Source of the DNA: Pseudomonadota bacterium
GTDB lineage: Bacteria > Pseudomonadota > Gammaproteobacteria > Burkholderiales > Burkholderiaceae_B
DNA: 6,393 nucleotides
Direction of reading: 5' to 3'
Assembly: GCA_023389535.1 (NCBI GenBank)
Contig: JAEWEH010000352.1
Span: 1 to 6,393 of the forward strand
Positions 4,854-6,393 of this stretch are shown piece by piece (position 1 is the stretch's first letter; each line of letters starts with the position of its first letter). The position numbers and the translations under genes are program-made. Below the pieces are notes generated by a model. The model was not told where the DNA came from, did not search any database, and saw only the letters and a program-made list of their open reading frames with translations.

Positions 4854-6393
4854 CTATTCGGGCTTGAATCCCAGGATCTTCATGGGCGTGGTCAGGCTGT
4901 TCGCCGCACCCGCATAATCAGTCCATGGCTGGTTGCCGACATCCAGCCGTTCATGAATATTCCCGATATGCCATTGCATGGGGCCTTTCAAGTTTTCCAC
5001 CTCGTCCCAGCCGATCGGTACCGACGCGCCCATGCCCGGCCGCGCGCGCACTGACCAGGCGGCGACCGTAGTGGCGCCGAAGCCGTTGCGCAAGTAATCG
5101 ATGAAGATTTTCCCCACCCGGTTGCGTGGACCGCTTTTGGCAGCAAAGCGGCTGGGCAGGGTGGCCGCCATATGCAGCACGATGGCGTGGGAGAAATCCT
5201 TCACCGTGTCCCAGTCAAGACGGCGTTTCAGCGGAACCACGATATGCAGGCCTTTACCCCCGCTGGTCTTGATGAACGAAACCAGCTCCAGCTCGTCCAG
5301 AAAGGCGCGCAGCAGTATCGCTGCTTCTTGTACGGCAGGCCATTCGACGCCTTTGCCCGGGTCCAGGTCGAAGGTCATGCGGTCGGGCTTGCCGATAAGC
5401 GTTTTCAACCCATTCCAAGTGTGGAATTCGATGACATTCATCTGGGCCGCGGACAGTAGGCCCTGGGGCGTTGCGATTTCCATCAGGGGGTCATGCCCGG
5501 GGTCCAGTTTGGGGGATAGTTGCCGCACCCCAACCATTTTCGCGGTTTCCAGGTGTTTCTGAAAGAACATCTGGCCTTGCACGCCTTCAGGGGCGCGGAC
5601 CAGCGACACAGGCCGTGCCTTCAGGTGTTCCATCATCAACGGTGCGACGACCGCGTAGTACCGGAGCACGTCGATTTTCCTGCTGCCAGTGGAGGCGTCC
5701 ACGATTCTTTCGGGATTGGTGACTTTCATTCCCTGCAGCAGCGTGCTGGCGCTTTTCGCGTTAGTGGAAGAGGTGTCGTTGGCTTCGGGGCGTGCTGCTT
5801 TGCGTACCGGCATACTGGTTTCCTTGGTGATGGAGGCTGCGGGCTTGTCGGTGCGTAGGCCATGGAAGACAGAGTGCCGTATTTTTCCGCTACCGGTCCA
5901 TTGACCAAAGGACACCTCCGCCACGAGTTCGGGCTTGACCCAATGCGCCTTGTTGTCCATGCCGGTGGATGCGTGGAACGGCCGTGCATTCGTGTGCAGG
6001 GCCGCAAGCTTTTTCTTGATGGCCGGCAAGGTTTTGCTATTGAAGCCGCTGCCCACATTGCCGGCATAGCGCAAGGCGCCATGGTTGTCGTACACCCCAA
6101 GCAGCAAAGAACCTATGCCTTGCCTGGACCCCTGTGGGTCGGTGTAGCCGCCGATGACGAACTCCTGCCGCTGTCCGCATTTGAGTTTGATCCAATCAGT
6201 GGAGCGGCCCGAGGTGTAGCTCGCTGATTTCCTTTTTCCAACGATGCCTTCTAGCCCCATTTTGCAGGCCGACGCGACGATGCCTCCCGCATCGGCAGCA
6301 AAGCTCTCGCTGAAGCGCACCGACTCGTGCTTCCCGTCGGCTTGATGCAGCACGGTTTCTAGTCGCTGGCGGCGATCCTGTAACGGCAACGCG
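4854..6393 (-). CDS. ligD: DNA ligase D, C-terminal part: end of ligase domain plus polymerase domain
   Basis: Multifunctional end-joining enzyme that works with Ku in bacterial NHEJ: ATP-dependent ligation plus primase-like polymerisation at DNA ends. About 512 codons are visible and the N-terminus lies beyond the right edge; the frame stays open to the edge, and TTG at 6389 is internal, not a start. In visible numbering, ligase motif IV EGIVGKR is at 47-53 and motif V DWIKLK at 65-70, then the OB-fold (QEFVIGGYTDP, LLLGVYD, YAGNVGSGF) to about 180. A Ser/Thr/Asn/Lys-rich linker at about 187-218 follows, then the polymerase domain from NPERIVD onward with catalytic DLD (341-343), SGGKGLH (376-382) and D431 in FIDYLRN. 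The ligase-then-polymerase order matches Pseudomonas-type LigD; mycobacterial LigD begins with the polymerase. Full-length proteins are about 800-900 residues, so roughly 300-400 residues, including the catalytic lysine and any phosphoesterase domain, are outside. No Ku gene is visible. Convergent with LysR. Confidence 0.95.
   Translation of the reverse strand, partial: ALPLQDRRQRLETVLHQADGKHESVRFSESFAADAGGIVASACKMGLEGIVGKRKSASYTSGRSTDWIKLKCGQRQEFVIGGYTDPQGSRQGIGSLLLGVYDNHGALRYAGNVGSGFNSKTLPAIKKKLAALHTNARPFHASTGMDNKAHWVKPELVAEVSFGQWTGSGKIRHSVFHGLRTDKPAASITKETSMPVRKAARPEANDTSSTNAKSASTLLQGMKVTNPERIVDASTGSRKIDVLRYYAVVAPLMMEHLKARPVSLVRAPEGVQGQMFFQKHLETAKMVGVRQLSPKLDPGHDPLMEIATPQGLLSAAQMNVIEFHTWNGLKTLIGKPDRMTFDLDPGKGVEWPAVQEAAILLRAFLDELELVSFIKTSGGKGLHIVVPLKRRLDWDTVKDFSHAIVLHMAATLPSRFAAKSGPRNRVGKIFIDYLRNGFGATTVAAWSVRARPGMGASVPIGWDEVENLKGPMQWHIGNIHERLDVGNQPWTDYAGAANSLTTPMKILGFKPE

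Overview
The window reads as ordinary chromosomal sequence from a GC-rich betaproteobacterium, most likely Burkholderiales and probably Alcaligenaceae (the Bordetella/Achromobacter/Pusillimonas group). The main clue is a Bug-type periplasmic binding protein, a family hugely expanded in those genera, sitting next to an amidase and a divergent LysR regulator. The taxonomic call is inference. I see no rRNA, tRNA, CRISPR array, insertion sequence or phage gene.

Layout from left to right. (1) Positions 1-771, minus strand: a classical short-chain dehydrogenase/reductase whose C-terminus runs off the left edge. (2) 772-942: a gap holding a strong intrinsic terminator that faces the minus strand and closes the next unit. 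(3) 943-1920, minus: a Bug/TctC-type solute-binding protein with a Sec signal peptide. (4) 2002-3411, minus: an amidase-signature hydrolase with its complete Lys-Ser-Ser triad. (5) 3412-3837: a 426-bp divergent control region with several small dyads and one short candidate leader ORF. (6) 3838-4782, plus: a LysR-type regulator. (7) 4854-6393, minus: the C-terminal part of DNA ligase D (end of the ligase domain plus the polymerase/primase domain), whose N-terminus lies beyond the right edge.

The amidase and Bug genes lie in the order amidase, 81-nt gap, Bug, terminator, and look like one operon. The divergent LysR gene is its obvious candidate regulator. Together they form a compact 'sense, capture, hydrolyse' module for an unknown amide or organic acid: LysR senses the inducer, the Bug protein binds a ligand in the periplasm, and the amidase hydrolyses an amide in the cytoplasm. 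No TctA/TctB membrane subunits are present, so the Bug protein is an orphan here. The SDR (beyond the terminator) and LigD (convergent with LysR) look functionally unrelated to the module. LigD belongs to bacterial non-homologous end joining.

I found no convincing undescribed system. The points most worth a second look are a 30-codon ORF whose stop overlaps the amidase start, an intercistronic hairpin between amidase and Bug, and an operator-like dyad upstream of LysR.
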